This document shows positions 17,534 through 25,964 of a DNA stretch of 64,000 nt, piece by piece (position 1 is the first letter of the stretch; each line of letters begins with the position of its first letter). The DNA comes from SZAS-7 sp964514655 (GTDB taxonomy: Bacteria > Chlamydiota > Chlamydiia > Chlamydiales > FEN-1388). Position numbers and translations under genes: made by a program. The DNA lies in the NCBI GenBank assembly GCA_964514655.1, contig CAZEQY010000013.1, forward strand, positions 20,954 to 84,953, written 5' to 3'. The notes under the pieces were generated by a model, which searched no databases, was not told the DNA's origin, and saw nothing but the letters and a program-made list of their open reading frames with translations.

Positions 17534-17902
17534 ATGACAAATAGTAACATTGCAGTTTGGTTTTTGCGAGTCGGGATTGCCTTTGTATTCGCATATGCAT
17601 CTGTGGAGATTTTTATAAATCCACAGAACTTTATTAAGTATACACCACAGTTTGTACTTGATATAGTGCCATTAAATCTGTTTTTATACTCATTTGCCGT
17701 GGCAGAAGTAGTATTGTCAGTATGGTTACTTGCAGGCTGGAAGCCTGAATACCCCTCAATCATCTCAGTTGTACTGATCGTGGGGATCGTTGTCTGTAAC
17801 CCAGAATACTTTCAAATTCTCTTTAGAAACGTAGCTATTGCGTTTGCAGGCTTAGCCCTTCTTATGCTTGAAACGCGCAAGAAAAAACTTGCAGCTACTT
17901 AA
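17534..17902 (+). CDS. Small four-span membrane protein, DoxX-like
   Basis: A 122-residue inner-membrane protein with four hydrophobic helices. The pattern of an N-terminal LRVGIAFVFAYASVEIFINP, a central FLYSFAVAEVVLSVWLLAGW and a short basic tail (TRKKKLAAT) fits the DoxX/SURF4-like family. Members act near quinone-linked electron transfer or redox homeostasis, but the role here is not shown. A strong AAAGGAGAA ribosome site precedes the ATG at 17534. The last 8 bases overlap the convergent gene at 17895. Confidence 0.7.
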   Translation: MTNSNIAVWFLRVGIAFVFAYASVEIFINPQNFIKYTPQFVLDIVPLNLFLYSFAVAEVVLSVWLLAGWKPEYPSIISVVLIVGIVVCNPEYFQILFRNVAIAFAGLALLMLETRKKKLAAT

Positions 17903-18257
17903 CGATAACGTTAATAGCAAATGAAGCGATGGTCAGGGCTACTCCAATAGCCCTGCCCACTTCGTAAGGCCTGCCTATATAGGCCGACATCAAAGGAACA
18001 AGGGCAATGCCCACTATCACGTGAGCTGTAATGAGCCTTAACGGAGCTTGTTCTCTCCAGCCCATCCCCTTAAAGATCTCATCTACAGCCCTAGCCACGC
18101 CAGCTGCTGCTCCCACTAGCACACCTACGTAGGGAAAATACCCATAGGCTGCCCCGGCGGTCCGTGGCGTAAAGGTTTGATACAGGGCAAGACTTATGAG
18201 ACTTCCCCCAGTAAATCCGCCAGCAAGCGCATAAGATATGTTTTTTATACCACTCAT
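17895..18257 (-). CDS. Small hypothetical membrane protein (120 aa)
   Basis: Glycine- and alanine-rich protein with three or four hydrophobic segments: ISYALAGGFTGGSLISLALY, YFPYVGVLVGAAAGVARAV, LITAHVIVGIALVPLMSAYI and AIGVALTIASFAINVIV. No family recognised. The ATG at 18257 is the natural start; no strong ribosome site is visible. It overlaps the end of the DoxX-like gene tail-to-tail. Confidence 0.65.
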   Translation of the reverse strand: MSGIKNISYALAGGFTGGSLISLALYQTFTPRTAGAAYGYFPYVGVLVGAAAGVARAVDEIFKGMGWREQAPLRLITAHVIVGIALVPLMSAYIGRPYEVGRAIGVALTIASFAINVIVK

Positions 18258-18439
18258 ACTACACTCTCCGACTTAATATACATACTTCACACCTTTCCCT
18301 CTCTATAATTCATTTTTAATTATTTAGCAATAAAAGTTAATTTTATTATTTGAGATGGCCGATCAACACAAAGCATTGATTCAGAATCACTTTTACTGGA
18401 AAGACACATATTCTCTTCAGCCTGAAGAATGGGTCGAAT

Positions 18440-19048
18440 TTATAGTAAATTTAGGGCGGCTTTAGTGGAGGCAAGGGAGGTGTGCTGGATGGCCTTTAGG
18501 CCTAAGGATGCCCCTATTTGGACGTACATGAGCCTATCGTCGATGTAGGCTACTTGATCAGGGGTGGAACAAGAAAGGTCTAGGGCAAACCTATAGATCT
18601 CTGGATCTGGCTTTTTTAAATGGACGTAGCTAGAAGAGACAAAGACATCAAAAAGCCTGTCTAGGGAGAACTTTTTGATGCGATACTCATTGAGCTCTCG
18701 ACACTCATTGCTCACGGCAACAACACGTAACCCGTAACGGCTCTTTATATCTGCAATAAACTCGAGCATATTACTGTAGGGCTTTGACTGCTCGTACATA
18801 AAGGCAATAAAGTCATTTAAAGTAATTTTTTGTTCCTTGTAGAACAGTACGCGCCGCAAGTACTCATTTAGAGTAATTTTGCCAATTTCTAGAGTATCGA
18901 CTGTCAAGGCATGGCGGCTTTCAAAATCATGCTCATCAAGCCCAAAAGTGCTGCATGCTCGTTTTCTTGCGTCATGGTCCCAGCCATTAGTAAGCAAAAC
19001 CCCGCCTATATCCAAAAAAAGTGTATTAATTTTTGTTTGATTCTTCAT
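18440..19048 (-). CDS. HAD-family hydrolase (subfamily IA, YihX-like)
   Basis: A 202-residue cytosolic phosphatase-type protein with the four HAD motifs in order: FLDIGGVLL (nucleophile Asp, about residue 13), VVAVSNE (Ser, motif II), LKKPDPEIYR (Lys, motif III) and VAYIDDR (acidic pair, motif IV). The residue two after the nucleophile is Gly instead of the usual Asp, as in several YihX-like members, which may change the reaction type. The cap is a helical insertion after motif I. Substrate is unknown; small sugar phosphates are usual for close relatives. The downstream gap holds a short TTCAGCCTGAA repeat piece. Confidence 0.87.
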   Translation of the reverse strand: MKNQTKINTLFLDIGGVLLTNGWDHDARKRACSTFGLDEHDFESRHALTVDTLEIGKITLNEYLRRVLFYKEQKITLNDFIAFMYEQSKPYSNMLEFIADIKSRYGLRVVAVSNECRELNEYRIKKFSLDRLFDVFVSSSYVHLKKPDPEIYRFALDLSCSTPDQVAYIDDRLMYVQIGASLGLKAIQHTSLASTKAALNLL

Positions 19049-19095
19049 ACCTGCACGTAATTAAGGGCCGTAAATAGCTTTACGGCCTAGTAACC

Positions 19096-19470
19096 TTAAG
19101 CAAAAAAAGCCCAAGAAGTAAGCAATACGCCGATTACAAGTGGGATGTATGCTAGAGACTTGCCCATGCCCATCATGCGCTCTGTAAACTCAAGTAGCTT
19201 GTTAGTTGCAAAAAGACCCATAAGACCACGTATAACGGAAAGGTAGCCAATGAGCGTAAGCAAAAGTGGTATGCCAAAGGTCCAGCTGCTATAGGTACTT
19301 AACATAGTAAAGCCGATAAGAAGGTTTAAAACGGCTCCAAGATAGATAAAAGGAGGTGTGTTTTTTACCGCGTTCCACAGCCTCTGTAAATCGTCATTTC
19401 GAAGGAGCATCCATAGCCCCATAACAAAGAAAAATGGCCCAAATATTCTGGCAAGCCACATAGCGTCCAT
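19096..19470 (-). CDS. Small four-span membrane protein (124 aa)
   Basis: Hydrophobic protein with four helices: ARIFGPFFFVMGLWMLL, FIYLGAVLNLLIGFTML, FGIPLLLTLIGYLSVIRGLM and SLAYIPLVIGVLLTSWAFF. No family named. A strong AGGAGG ribosome site precedes the ATG at 19470. It is transcribed in the same direction as the proline-rich gene at 19549 and the HAD hydrolase, with short gaps. Confidence 0.7.
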   Translation of the reverse strand: MDAMWLARIFGPFFFVMGLWMLLRNDDLQRLWNAVKNTPPFIYLGAVLNLLIGFTMLSTYSSWTFGIPLLLTLIGYLSVIRGLMGLFATNKLLEFTERMMGMGKSLAYIPLVIGVLLTSWAFFA

Positions 19471-19548
19471 ACAAATCCTCCTTGAGGGTTAGTTAATAAA
19501 GCTTTTGTCACCATAAAGCCACCTCAAGAATTTGTCAATGTATGAAAA

Positions 19549-21912
19549 TTAGCCCCCACCGCTAGGTAGACCTATACGCTTAATCCGAGCTTCTGCAGCA
19601 AGAAAACCACCGTGTTCATCGTATACCCTTGTAAATAGCGCTTGGTTACCTGACTGGCTTAGCGCCTCTTTAAAGCTACTTCTATCAAGCAAATTGCGTA
19701 ATGAGCCCTCTCCAAGGGAAACACCCGCACGCTGCACGTTCTCTATTAGCTTAACAAAGGACTCAAGTGCTTTGGGAGACACATCTGCCTGTGTGGAAGA
19801 CCATTTCAAACCCTTTTTCTCTGTTGTGTACAACTTTCCAGCCTCATCCATCGTTAAACGTTTATTGGGGTCAGCAAGTTCTGTCAAAAATTTCTTTGCC
19901 CCAATCGCTTCATTAATCATAGCAGATGTAGCTTTGACTTCTTTAGAACATTGCGTATAGGTGGCTTTCATCTCACCATCAGAAAGCTTGATCAAATCTT
20001 CAAGAGCATTATTTAAGACTGTATGAAAGAGCACTACCTGTCTTAATTCATTATTCGGTAGCTTTCGTAATTCAATCAGGTTTTTAGCTTGCTGCCCTTC
20101 AGCATTGATGGATCTGGTTTGTTCTATTGCATCGGAAATTTTAAAAAAGGAAGCATCAAATTCAGCTAACATTGCACCAAATCTTGCAAATTCAGGACTC
20201 TTTAGCAACTGCAAAAGACCTTCAGGATTAATCAGATGTGAATCAGGCATATATTCAGCTTTAACCCTTTCTAAATCATCAAGGGCATGAGTCAAGCGTT
20301 GCAAAATCTGAAGTTCATCAGCTAAAAGACCAGTCCTTGCTACAACCTGAGCGGCCTTACGCGCTCCATTAGCCAGCATTTGAATGTCTTGTAATAGGCT
20401 ATTTTCACGAGCAACCAGCCTTGTTTGTGCTTCTGTTATGGGAACATCTGCATGCTGAACCTCTTCAACATTCCCATCCTCATCCATACCAAGGCCACCT
20501 AAGCCAGCTAAAGTTCCGGCTAATTTTCGGTGCTCATCAGTCAATTCTGGCTCGCCTTGAGGAATTTCTGGGGCTGGCTCTTCGCTAACTTCAGTATGCG
20601 CAGGCTGCTCATGATGAATTGCCACGTCACGATCGTCATGAGTATCCTCAGCGCCTGCTGGGCCTGCTGCTACTTGCTGCGGCTCCTCAGATTCTCTATC
20701 TAGCTCATTACTTACCTCAAGACCGAGGGCACTTAAACTTCCTAAAGTTCCGGCTAATTTTCGGTGCTCATCAGTCAATTCTGGCTCGCCTTGAGGAATT
20801 TCTGGGGCTGGCTCTTCGCTAACTTCAGTATGCGCAGGCTGCTCATGATGAATTGCCACGTCACGATCGTCATGAGTATCCTCAGCGCCTGCTGGGCCTG
20901 CTGCTACTTGCTGCGGCTCCTCAGATTCTCTATCTAGCTCATTACTTACCTCAAGACCGAGGGCACTTAAACTTCCTAAAGTTCCGGCTAATTTTCGGTG
21001 CTCATCGGACAATTCTGATTGGCCTTGAGGAGCTTCTGCAGGACGTTCTTCAGCAGCATTCACGTGTGCAGGCTCTTCATGATGAATTACCACATCGCCA
21101 AGGTCTTGGACATGCCCAGCACCGTCTGGGGCCACTTCTGCAGGCTGCGACTGTTCAGGTTGTCTTTGAGCAGAGTTATCACTTCCTACTTCTACAAGCT
21201 GCACAGGCACGTCTGGATTACGTGGTGGTGGTGGTGGTGGTGGTCGTACTGGAACAAGTGGCACCTCAGTATCTGGAGGTGTGGGTAGGGGTGGAAGATC
21301 ATCTGGAACTGCTGCCGATTGTCCTTGCGGTTGTTCATCAAGCTCTCCGGGCTCTGCTAAATCATATGGAGGCCCGCGACGTCTACTAGTAGACTCAGGA
21401 GCTTCAGATTCTTCATCTGCAGCTTTTGTAGATGCGCCTGACTGGCGAGAAATGGCTCTTTCACCTACGTCTGCGGTTTCTTTGGCAACCTGGAGAAAGT
21501 TTTCAAAACCTGCTTTAAATTCTTCTTTTTTCTGCTGCTTTTCTTTGACTCGAGCAAGCCCGATTCCAGTCGCCTCGAATTTGACCTTGCCGCCAATTGC
21601 TACCGGAGTGTAGTCGCGCTTTAATACCTGAACACCCTTCTCAGTAAGCTTCCACATGCGGTTTTGTTGAATACCACTCTTTAGAGCGGACTGAGAAATT
21701 GTACTATTGAGGGTGTCTGCAAGAGCACGTAGGGCGTCTTCATTTTTAACTTCTACTCCGCCCTTTTTGACGATGCATTCCTTGCCGGCGATTACGAGCC
21801 TGCCATTTTCAACCTTTACGTGCTGCTCTGGTGCAGGCTCCCCCGCTAAGTGAATCTGTAGGTTTTCAGGCAGATCGTGAGAGCCTGGAATATTTGAACC
21901 AGCTGCCGCCAT
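19549..21912 (-). CDS. Proline-rich putative effector with 78-aa tandem repeats (787 aa)
   Basis: Unknown protein of effector-like design. Residues 20-120 form a folded N-terminal module (VKVENGRLVIAGKECIVKKG) that resembles the start of the SopB-like phosphatase at 12623. A disordered acidic region follows with a run of seven prolines (RPPPPPPPRNP). Next come tandem units of 78 residues, two of them identical at the DNA level and a third partial one diverged on the N-terminal side. Each unit has IHHEQPAHTEVSEEPAPE and TDEHRKLAGTLGSLSALGL segments. The last 280 residues are helical and coiled-coil-like. The start ATG at 21912 has GAGGAGG upstream. Two small related genes precede it on the same strand. 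Confidence 0.72.
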   Translation of the reverse strand: MAAAGSNIPGSHDLPENLQIHLAGEPAPEQHVKVENGRLVIAGKECIVKKGGVEVKNEDALRALADTLNSTISQSALKSGIQQNRMWKLTEKGVQVLKRDYTPVAIGGKVKFEATGIGLARVKEKQQKKEEFKAGFENFLQVAKETADVGERAISRQSGASTKAADEESEAPESTSRRRGPPYDLAEPGELDEQPQGQSAAVPDDLPPLPTPPDTEVPLVPVRPPPPPPPRNPDVPVQLVEVGSDNSAQRQPEQSQPAEVAPDGAGHVQDLGDVVIHHEEPAHVNAAEERPAEAPQGQSELSDEHRKLAGTLGSLSALGLEVSNELDRESEEPQQVAAGPAGAEDTHDDRDVAIHHEQPAHTEVSEEPAPEIPQGEPELTDEHRKLAGTLGSLSALGLEVSNELDRESEEPQQVAAGPAGAEDTHDDRDVAIHHEQPAHTEVSEEPAPEIPQGEPELTDEHRKLAGTLAGLGGLGMDEDGNVEEVQHADVPITEAQTRLVARENSLLQDIQMLANGARKAAQVVARTGLLADELQILQRLTHALDDLERVKAEYMPDSHLINPEGLLQLLKSPEFARFGAMLAEFDASFFKISDAIEQTRSINAEGQQAKNLIELRKLPNNELRQVVLFHTVLNNALEDLIKLSDGEMKATYTQCSKEVKATSAMINEAIGAKKFLTELADPNKRLTMDEAGKLYTTEKKGLKWSSTQADVSPKALESFVKLIENVQRAGVSLGEGSLRNLLDRSSFKEALSQSGNQALFTRVYDEHGGFLAAEARIKRIGLPSGGG
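20521..20988. repeat. Two identical 234-bp tandem repeats inside the 19549 gene
   Basis: Units 20521-20754 and 20755-20988 are identical as read, each beginning TAATTTTCGGTGCTCATCAG. A third, diverged unit continues to about 21170. The period is a multiple of three, so unit gain or loss preserves the frame. Confidence 0.9.
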
Positions 21913-21971
21913 GTTTTTCCTCCTCTCCCCACACCTATTTTATAAATAAATTATTATAATTGAAACACTTA

Positions 21972-22538
21972 TTACTTATTTCTCTTAAGTTCTTTAGGTA
22001 TTTGCGGATCAAGCGGTGGTCGTGCAGGTGGTGGTGGACGACGCTCAGGAGCTCGCTCGATAATGATTTCATCTGTTGAGTCATCATCTGAGTGAACCCT
22101 AAACGATGCCGGCAACGTCTGTGATCTCTCGCGAGGCGCAATTTGCCCACGAGCTGCCTGATCTATTCGCTTGCTTCTTTGTACGTCTTTGTTCTTCTCA
22201 GCAAATATATCTTCTCTTTGAACCTTAAGCATCTTGCCATTTACAGTAAGAGCAACCGTCTTACCAGCACGTAAACGCTCAGCATCCTGCTTATATTTAG
22301 GAGAATTTAGTGCCTTTGCAACGTCTTGTAGATTTTGATCATTTGTCTCTATGCGAGGCACCTTTGAAGGTTGCTTGGAGATGCTCGCTTGTGCATCTTG
22401 ATAGACAACATTAGGCTTTGACCAGTGCCTAGCATCGCTCTGAAAATAGAGCCTACCATTGGAAACCACCCACTCAGGGCCTTTCTCAGGCTTTTGACCG
22501 GATGATCCCAATGCTCTTGATATACCCTCTGAACTCAT
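21972..22538 (-). CDS. Small protein with the shared W..GRLYF N-terminal module (188 aa)
   Basis: Unknown 188-residue protein. Residues 22-110 match the N-terminal module of the neighbour at 22553 and of the kinase at 25965: EWVVSNGRLYF, then a Pro-containing stretch, LQDVAKALNSPK, GKTVALTVNG and KVQRED. The remainder is basic and disordered, with RRPPPPARPPLDPQIP near the end. No catalytic domain is present, so it may be a stand-alone adaptor, chaperone-like partner or short effector. The ATG at 22538 has GGTGAG upstream and lies 14 bases after the stop of the 22553 gene, suggesting one transcript. Confidence 0.72.
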   Translation of the reverse strand: MSSEGISRALGSSGQKPEKGPEWVVSNGRLYFQSDARHWSKPNVVYQDAQASISKQPSKVPRIETNDQNLQDVAKALNSPKYKQDAERLRAGKTVALTVNGKMLKVQREDIFAEKNKDVQRSKRIDQAARGQIAPRERSQTLPASFRVHSDDDSTDEIIIERAPERRPPPPARPPLDPQIPKELKRNK

Positions 22539-22552
22539 AGCTCACCACTACG

Positions 22553-23050
22553 TTATTGGCCTTCGGTCTCATCACGAGGACTTGTAGGCGCACTTTTCTT
22601 TTTCTGATGTTCTACCGCTTCGTTTGCAAGTTTTCGTTGCGTCTTTACTTGGGCTGACTCTGAAGAAGAACCCTTTGCTTTAGGTCGTGGAGGAAGTGCT
22701 TTCATTTTTGGAGGTTCCATAGAGAAGCGATCACTAGCAACTCTAGAAACTTTTGTGCTTGCTGGATATACTTTATATTCTGTGCTACCAACTTTAACGG
22801 TAACAACTTCCCCGCTAAGATGCTTTCTTGACAACTCCTTATCATTAGTCAGCGCCTTTGCAACTTGCTCTAAGAAACCCTTTGTAACAATCTCACGATT
22901 GCCAACAAATACAACGCTCATAGGCCGAGCTCCTCTTGGAGCCGATTTATCTTCCCAGTAGAGCCTACCCATTTTTACATTATCCTTTTCGCCAACGGTT
23001 ACTTTCCACTCGGCGCCGCCAGAAATACCACCCATGCCTACTGTTGACAT
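22553..23050 (-). CDS. Small protein with the shared W..GRLYF N-terminal module (165 aa)
   Basis: Unknown 165-residue protein, first gene of the set that continues with 21972 and 19549. The module (about residues 12-105) reads EWKVTVGE...MGRLYWEDKS, FLEQVAKALTNDK, GEVVTVKVGS and YKVYPAS, in the same order as in 21972 and in the kinase at 25965. The tail is basic and Pro/Ser-rich (PPKMKALPPRPKAKGSSSES). A perfect AGGAGG precedes the ATG at 23050. Upstream, TTTACA - 18 bases - TAGAAT is a reasonable promoter for the set. Confidence 0.74.
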   Translation of the reverse strand: MSTVGMGGISGGAEWKVTVGEKDNVKMGRLYWEDKSAPRGARPMSVVFVGNREIVTKGFLEQVAKALTNDKELSRKHLSGEVVTVKVGSTEYKVYPASTKVSRVASDRFSMEPPKMKALPPRPKAKGSSSESAQVKTQRKLANEAVEHQKKKSAPTSPRDETEGQ

Positions 23051-23190
23051 ACACTGCCTCCTCGGTTTTTACAAAATTTTGCTCTCTACACTAATTCTAT
23101 AAAATAATTAGTTTACCTGTAAAGTAATTTTTAGAGATTGTAAAAATTAGGGCGTAAGGAAACAATATCCGGCAATACTGAGAGGAAACT

Positions 23191-25782
23191 ATGACTATAG
23201 AGCTAAAAAGCGGCCTTACGCCTATGATGCAGCAGTGGCTAGAGTGCAAAAACGAAGCAAAAGGCGCCCTTTTGCTCTTTAGACTTGGCGATTTTTATGA
23301 ATGCTTTGAAGAAGATGCGAAGCTTGCCGCAAAAGAACTAGAACTCACCCTCACAGAACGCCAAGGCACACCCATGTGCGGTATTCCATGGCACACAAGC
23401 GAAGGCTATATCGAACGTCTTGTCACAAAGGGCTATCGAGTTGCCATTGCAGACCAGGTAGAAGATCCCAAAAAAGCCAAGGGCCTAGTAAGCCGCAAAC
23501 TTGTGCGCATCGTAAGCCCAGCAACTCACATTCCAACCGCAGGCGTACAAGAAAAAACAAGCGCTATATTTGCCTCTATATCATACTCTGAAGGCAAATT
23601 TGGCCTTGCATGTATCGATATTGCATCTGCTAGTTTTTGGGTTTTTGAAACAGAAAGCCAAAAAGACCTTATGAACGAGCTTTTTAGACAAAGCCCAAAG
23701 GAACTTTTGCTTTCAAGGCGCTTTCAGACAAAGTATCGAGAGCTTTTAATAGAAATTGCACTTGGCAGCAAGTTATCGCTATCTGTACAAGATGACTGGC
23801 TCTTTGATCCTGTTGATGCAAGCGATAAGCTTTGCCACCACTTTAAAGTCACAACTCTTGATGGCTTTGGCTTAAAAGACATGCTTCCGGCAATTACAGC
23901 AGCTGGTGCCCTCATACACTATCTTGGAGACTGGCAGCTTTGTCCGATTGAGCATATCACAGATATACAGCACCTCGTTGCAAGCCACTCTCTTTACCTC
24001 GACCGCGCAACACTTACAAACCTTGAAATTATTGAGCCAAAAGACCGCTCAAGCTGTGATAACTCCCTTGTAAGCTTACTTGATGAAACAAAAACCCCGA
24101 TGGGCGCAAGATTGCTCAGGCAATGGCTCAAAAGCCCTCTTGTAGATGTTAACGCAATTAAAAGCAGGCAAGACGCTGTAGGCGCACTTTTAGAATCTGC
24201 TACTTTTGATGAAAACCTTTCCCACATACGCGATCTAGAGCGCATGATGTATCGTATAAAAACAGCAACTGCAGGTCCAAAAGAATTCGTTGCTCTAAAA
24301 ACATCACTTGCTGAGCTTCCGTTCATCAAGGCGTGTACCGCAAAATGTACATCAAGTCGCCTAAAAGCTCTTTCAGATGCCATAAACACTCACGACGCAT
24401 GTAAAACGCTGCTCGAAAACGCCTTAGTAGATAATCCGCCCTTTAGAGCATCTGACGGTGGTCTTTTTAAGCAAGGCTACAACCAAAAACTCGATGAGCT
24501 TGTTTCATTAAGACAAGGAAGCCAAGAGTGGCTTGTAAACTACCAAGAACAGCTGCGAAATGATACAGGCATAAAAACCTTAAAGGTGGGCTACAACCGC
24601 ATGTTTGGCTATTATATTGAAGTAAGCCGCGGCCAGGTTGAAAAGGTGCCCGATATATTTCAGCGAAGACAAACGCTTACAAACGGCGAGCGCTACATAA
24701 CAAAAGAACTCAAAAGTTATGAAGACAAAATCTTAAGTGCCGATTCTCTTATCGAAGAGCTTGAACAGGAGCTGTATCTAGCACTTAGAAAGCAAGTGGC
24801 TACCTGGCACGACAGCATTTTGCATACGGCAAAAGCGATTGCCGAAATAGATGTACTTCGCTCTTACGCCATTTCGGCAAAAAAGCGAGGATATTTTTGT
24901 CCAGAAGTCACAGAAAGCAATGTTCTTTCAATAAAAGAGGGCCGTCACCCTATTATAGAAGCTCTTGCTACTACAAGCCACTTTGTTTCAAACGACGTGT
25001 TTTTAGATGGCCAAGATGCAGCCTTAGTATGTCTAACAGGGCCAAACATGGCAGGAAAATCTACCTATATTCGCCAGATTGCCCTCTTAGTTATCATGGC
25101 CCAAATAGGCTCATACATACCTGCTAAAGAGGCAAAAATAGGTGTTGTAGATAAAGTATTTTCAAGAATTGGCGCAAGTGATGATCTTGCACGCGGTCAT
25201 TCTACCTTCATGGTTGAGATGGCTGAAACTGCAAGCATCCTCCACCAGGCAACAAGCCGCTCACTCGTTATTTTGGACGAAATCGGCCGCGGCACAAGCA
25301 CCTACGACGGCATCTCTATTGCCTGGGCAGTTGCTGAATATCTTTTAAAAGGCAAGGCGCGCCCTAAAACTCTCTTTGCCACGCACTACTACGAACTTAC
25401 AGAGCTTGCATCAAAACTTCGCGGCGCTGTTAACTACACAGTAGCCATTACTGAAACATCTGAGGGCATTCATTTTCTTCGTAAAATTGTGCGGGGTGTT
25501 GCAGACAAAAGTTACGGCATTCACGTAGCGCGCCTTGCCGGCATGCCCCAAAGGGTACTAGACCGCGCAAACCAGCTCCTCAAGAAGCTAGAAGAGGCCC
25601 ACCTACTTCGTCCACAAACAAACCAAATAGATCTCTTCAGCCTCCCCCCACCGCCCACAAAGCCCCAAATCTCCCCCAAGGAACAACTAGTGGCCGAGGC
25701 TCTTCGCAATCTCGACATCAACCGCCTCACTCCCCTTGACGCCCTACTCAAACTCCGCGACCTCCAAACGCAGCTCATCTAA
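23191..25782 (+). CDS. mutS: DNA mismatch repair ATPase MutS
   Basis: An 863-residue MutS, which binds base mismatches and signals to MutL. The N-terminal mismatch-binding motif is present (RLGDFYECF, with the Phe-x-Glu pair near residues 33-35), as is TPMCGIPWH. The clamp and core domains follow. The ATPase has Walker A GPNMAGKSTYIRQ (about 617-629), Walker B SLVILDEIGRGTSTYDG (about 690-706) and FATHYYELT. The helix-turn-helix dimer region (GIHVARLAGMP) and a short C-terminal tail close the protein. Length is normal for the family. The ATG at 23191 follows GAGAGGAAACT. The 3' end converges with the kinase gene across a REP-like repeat. Confidence 0.97.
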   Translation: MTIELKSGLTPMMQQWLECKNEAKGALLLFRLGDFYECFEEDAKLAAKELELTLTERQGTPMCGIPWHTSEGYIERLVTKGYRVAIADQVEDPKKAKGLVSRKLVRIVSPATHIPTAGVQEKTSAIFASISYSEGKFGLACIDIASASFWVFETESQKDLMNELFRQSPKELLLSRRFQTKYRELLIEIALGSKLSLSVQDDWLFDPVDASDKLCHHFKVTTLDGFGLKDMLPAITAAGALIHYLGDWQLCPIEHITDIQHLVASHSLYLDRATLTNLEIIEPKDRSSCDNSLVSLLDETKTPMGARLLRQWLKSPLVDVNAIKSRQDAVGALLESATFDENLSHIRDLERMMYRIKTATAGPKEFVALKTSLAELPFIKACTAKCTSSRLKALSDAINTHDACKTLLENALVDNPPFRASDGGLFKQGYNQKLDELVSLRQGSQEWLVNYQEQLRNDTGIKTLKVGYNRMFGYYIEVSRGQVEKVPDIFQRRQTLTNGERYITKELKSYEDKILSADSLIEELEQELYLALRKQVATWHDSILHTAKAIAEIDVLRSYAISAKKRGYFCPEVTESNVLSIKEGRHPIIEALATTSHFVSNDVFLDGQDAALVCLTGPNMAGKSTYIRQIALLVIMAQIGSYIPAKEAKIGVVDKVFSRIGASDDLARGHSTFMVEMAETASILHQATSRSLVILDEIGRGTSTYDGISIAWAVAEYLLKGKARPKTLFATHYYELTELASKLRGAVNYTVAITETSEGIHFLRKIVRGVADKSYGIHVARLAGMPQRVLDRANQLLKKLEEAHLLRPQTNQIDLFSLPPPPTKPQISPKEQLVAEALRNLDINRLTPLDALLKLRDLQTQLI

Positions 25783-25789
25783 GATCAAA

Positions 25790-25916
25790 CTGAAGGGCTG
25801 CGTATCGCGCTTTGCAGCGCTTACTATAACGCAGGGCTTCACCCTGCTTGATTGTGGTCGACACGCATACCTAGGGCTATGCCCTAGGCTTTTATAACCC
25901 AGCCCTTCAGGCTGAA
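25790..25916. repeat. REP-like repeat, half copy, between mutS and the kinase gene
   Basis: CTGAAGGGCTG..GCAGGGCTTCACCCTGC..CCTAGGGCTATGCCCTAGG..CAGCCCTTCAGGCTGAAG matches the right half of the island at 6566-6794. It lies between two convergent stops, a typical REP location, and may protect mRNA ends. Confidence 0.75.
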
Positions 25917-25962
25917 GAAAAAGAATAAGATCAAGATTAAGATCAAGATTAAGATTAAGAAG
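25917..25962. repeat. Short AAGATTAAGATC tandem repeat
   Basis: About four imperfect copies of AAGATC/AAGATT follow the REP-like element and stop at the kinase gene's 3' end. It is low-complexity sequence with no evident function. Confidence 0.6.
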
Positions 25963-25964
25963 GG

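Noticed and set aside
18355..18465. 36-codon plus-strand ORF (MADQHKALIQNHFYWKDTYS...)
   Set aside because: Protein-like in appearance, but no ribosome site, part of it is the TTCAGCCTGAAG repeat and it overlaps the HAD gene end.
20521..21170. CRISPR-like array
   Set aside because: Units are 234 bp, contiguous, in frame and coding; there are no spacers.
20619..21389. Plus-strand ORFs with repeated MPRHDRHEYPQRLLG products
   Set aside because: Antisense shadows of the 78-residue tandem repeats; identical only because the DNA repeats are identical.
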